The translations under genes were made by a program, and so were the position numbers. From Helicostylum pulchrum (taxonomy: Eukaryota > Mucoromycota > Mucoromycetes > Mucorales > Mucoraceae), in contig JAIXMO010000009.1 of NCBI GenBank assembly GCA_025677825.1, positions 434,001 through 498,000 of the forward strand: a DNA stretch of 64,000 nucleotides. The letters run 5' to 3'. The notes beneath the pieces are model-generated. The model saw nothing but the letters and a program-made list of their open reading frames with translations, had not been told where the DNA came from and made no database searches. Shown in pieces: positions 62,142 to 64,000 of this stretch; position 1 is the first letter of the stretch, and the number at the start of each line of letters is the position of its first letter.

Positions 62142-63096
62142 GCACAAGCTTAATTTATTATCCTTTCCTTAGACTCTCTTTTTATATATTTTATTTTCAT
62201 ATGAAAATCAGCATATCCCAACTTAACTGTATATGTAATACTTTTTGCCCCCTCCCCCCTTATCCCAAAAAAAAAACCGCATCATTTTATTCCGTACAAA
62301 ACACACTACACCCCCCCCCCCCCTTCTTATTAATAACTACTAACTACTCCCCCTTTCCTCTTCTATGTATAATCCTTCCTATTTTAATAAATATATCCTT
62401 TTTATTCGATAAATTAATTATTTGTGTTCATATTTATCGCGCAGAGCACACAGTATTATAAAAAAAAAACGTGCTGCGAATTTTACCTAAACGTGGTTCT
62501 TTTAATATGATGTAATAAAATGCCTCACTTTATGTTGACATATCGATCAAACCAATTTTAAAATCGCTTATATCTAAAACCTTAACTTTGTTTCCCCAAA
62601 AATAAAATAAAAAACCAGCAGCAGCTTCGATATTATTATATGAAGCGCTTTTAAACTCAACTGCCCTTTTGACACTTATTCTTTGTACAGCACCATGTTG
62701 CTGGAAGTTTATTTTTTTAAAAAGAGATAATCATTGTTACTAAGAAATTACGTATTTTTATTATTTTGCAGCAACAAAACTCGGGGCTCTTTCTCTCTTA
62801 CCTCAGCGCGTTTAAATCAATTCGTATTTAAAAGATTACGCTTGAAACAAAAATTTTGTACATATATGACGTGGTAAACTGTACCCTGCTAACAACAGAG
62901 TAGTAATTCAGGTACACTTCTTAAATGTCGACCCAGCACAAATCTACAGGGCTAAGCCACACATACTCCAAAGACACCTTTCAAGTTACTTTGATTGGTC
63001 AGTTTGATTCCTCGAAATTTTTAAAGCTGGGAATATTTTTTTTTTTGATTTTTTTTTTTTTCCTTGTACTCTTTTTTAAAAACACTTTTTATAACA
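62142..63096. other. Intergenic gap upstream of SSZ1
   Basis: 955 bp with no supported gene. It contains a 13-nt C run (62311-62323), a short open frame from 62925 that runs into poly-T and is not accepted, and an inverted CCAAT box (ATTGGT, about 62,994-62,999) roughly 100 bp upstream of the Hsp70 start, a common element in such promoters. Confidence 0.5.
62311..62323. repeat. Poly-C homopolymer (13 nt)
   Basis: Thirteen consecutive C just downstream of the membrane coiled-coil gene; exceptional in this AT-rich sequence, where most homopolymers are T or A. Confidence 0.9.
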
Positions 63097-64000
63097 ATGA
63101 GCGAATCTAACACTATTATCGGTATTAACTTTGGTACTGCCTATACTTCCATCGCCTACCTTAACAAGGTAAAAATGTCAATAAAAACCCAAAAAAGAGA
63201 TGTAGAAATATTAAATTTTTTTTTATATGATTCAGGAGGGTCGCGCTGATTGTCTTGCTAACGAAGAAGGTGATAGACAGATCGCTACTGCTCTTGCTTT
63301 CCATGGTGATGAAGAGGTAATTTAACAAAATAATAGAATCCTTACAACAACAACAACAAAAAAAAAAAACTCTAGTTTGACACACTGCATAATAGGTTAT
63401 TGGTTCTCAAGCCAAGTCTGAAATTCCTCGTCATCCTCACCAAACCGTTGCCAACTTCCGTTCCAATCTCGGTAAGAGGTAAGATTATCAATTATTTTTT
63501 TAGCGAGAGAAAAAGAGAGAAAGAAGGTCCATCTTATTTTTTTATGCAAATCAACTCATTTATAAAAAAACGTTAGCACTACTGAAGCTGAACTTTTACC
63601 TGGTTCCGCTGCTGCCGTTGTTGATAAGAGTGGTGTCGCTGCTTACGAAATCGAGTTACCTGCCGGTAAGGTTCTCCTTACTGCCCAAGAAGTCTCTGCC
63701 AAGTACTTGCGTCACATTCGTGAATCTGCTGAAGATTTCTTAGGTTCCAAGATTGGTGGTGCCGTTATGGCCGTCCCCTCTTACTTTAGCGAGAAGCAAC
63801 GTGCCGAGTTAACCTCTGCTGCTGAAGCTGCTGGTATCAAGGTCATCCAACTTGTCCATGAATCCTCTGCTGCTGCTCTTGCCTACGGTATCGGTCAAGA
63901 TTCCACCAGCAAGGATCCTCAAGATAAGACCGTTGTTGTCTGTGATTTGGGTGCTCACTCCTTTGATGTCACCGTCTTGGCTGTCCGTTCCGGTATGTAC
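63097..64000 (+). CDS. SSZ1: Ssz1-type atypical Hsp70 of the ribosome-associated complex (partial)
   Basis: Starts at ATG 63097 (MSESNTIIGINFGTAYTSIA) and continues through at least three short introns into a long exon that runs off the right edge. The N-terminal nucleotide-binding domain shows IGINFGTAYTS (phosphate-1 loop), RADCLANEEGDRQIATALAF, LRHIRESAEDFLGSKIGGAV, MAVPSYFSEKQRAEL and VHESSAAALAYGIGQ with VVVCDLGAHSFDVTV (phosphate-2 loop). The atypical loops and NEEGDRQIATA match Ssz1/Pdr13 rather than canonical Ssa or Ssb Hsp70s. Ssz1 pairs with the J-protein zuotin on the ribosome to stimulate Ssb. Codons are strongly C-ending, as in highly expressed genes. Confidence 0.9.

Noticed and set aside
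62925..63110. 61-codon ORF upstream of SSZ1
   Set aside because: It runs into a poly-T tract and overlaps the Hsp70 start; more likely promoter and leader DNA.

Overview
The window is eukaryotic, and gene content and architecture point to an early-diverging fungus of the Mucoromycota, most likely Mucorales (inference, no taxonomic search was possible). The DNA is strongly AT-rich. Nearly every gene is split by 45-90 bp introns with GTAAGT/GTAAAT-like donors, CTAAC/CTAAT-like branch sites and TAG/AAG acceptors. Intergenic DNA is full of poly-T, poly-A and T(n)A(n) tracts. About 25 genes are visible, mostly conserved housekeeping genes that could be recognised by spliced translation.

Layout from left to right: DDB1 (minus, C-terminus cut off by the left edge); a SWIB/MDM2-domain protein; a small N-rich hypothetical; an Ecm33-like GPI cell-wall protein; a decayed ORF near 8.4-8.8 kb; an MFS transporter; a long RGG-box low-complexity protein convergent with the splicing factor gene PRP19; a candidate 66-aa gene just upstream of PRP19; a tandem pair of cytochrome P450 genes, the second with a frameshift; a small beta-trefoil (ricin-B-type) lectin; a 3.4 kb gene desert; ATG7; a Mig1/CreA-like two-finger regulator; a 3.5 kb accessory gap with the decayed C-terminus of a TnpB/Fanzor-type nuclease; a small acidic hypothetical; NAA15 and the proteasome beta-3 gene PUP3 on a shared divergent promoter; a GRAM-domain membrane protein; a SNF2/STH1-type remodeller with a polyQ tail; the PP2A catalytic subunit; a 4 kb relic-rich stretch (51-55 kb); a 44-residue microprotein resembling BRAWNIN/UQCC6; a hypothetical; a DENND6-like DENN protein; a membrane coiled-coil protein; and the 5' part of an SSZ1-type Hsp70, cut by the right edge.

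There is no operon-like organisation. Several pairs share short divergent promoters (small hypothetical/ECM33-like, NAA15/PUP3, SNF2/PP2A-C) or converge within about 80-260 bp (RGG gene/PRP19, PUP3/GRAM gene, SWIB gene/small hypothetical). The only clear local gene family is the P450 tandem pair, whose eight intron positions coincide and so derive from one duplicated ancestor.

The unusual material lies in the gaps: the Fanzor/TnpB relic, several single-frame coding relics broken by stops, and two unadvertised small genes (17.9-18.1 kb and 55.24-55.50 kb). Intron coordinates quoted are from my reading of splice signals that keep a family-consistent frame; none has transcript support here.
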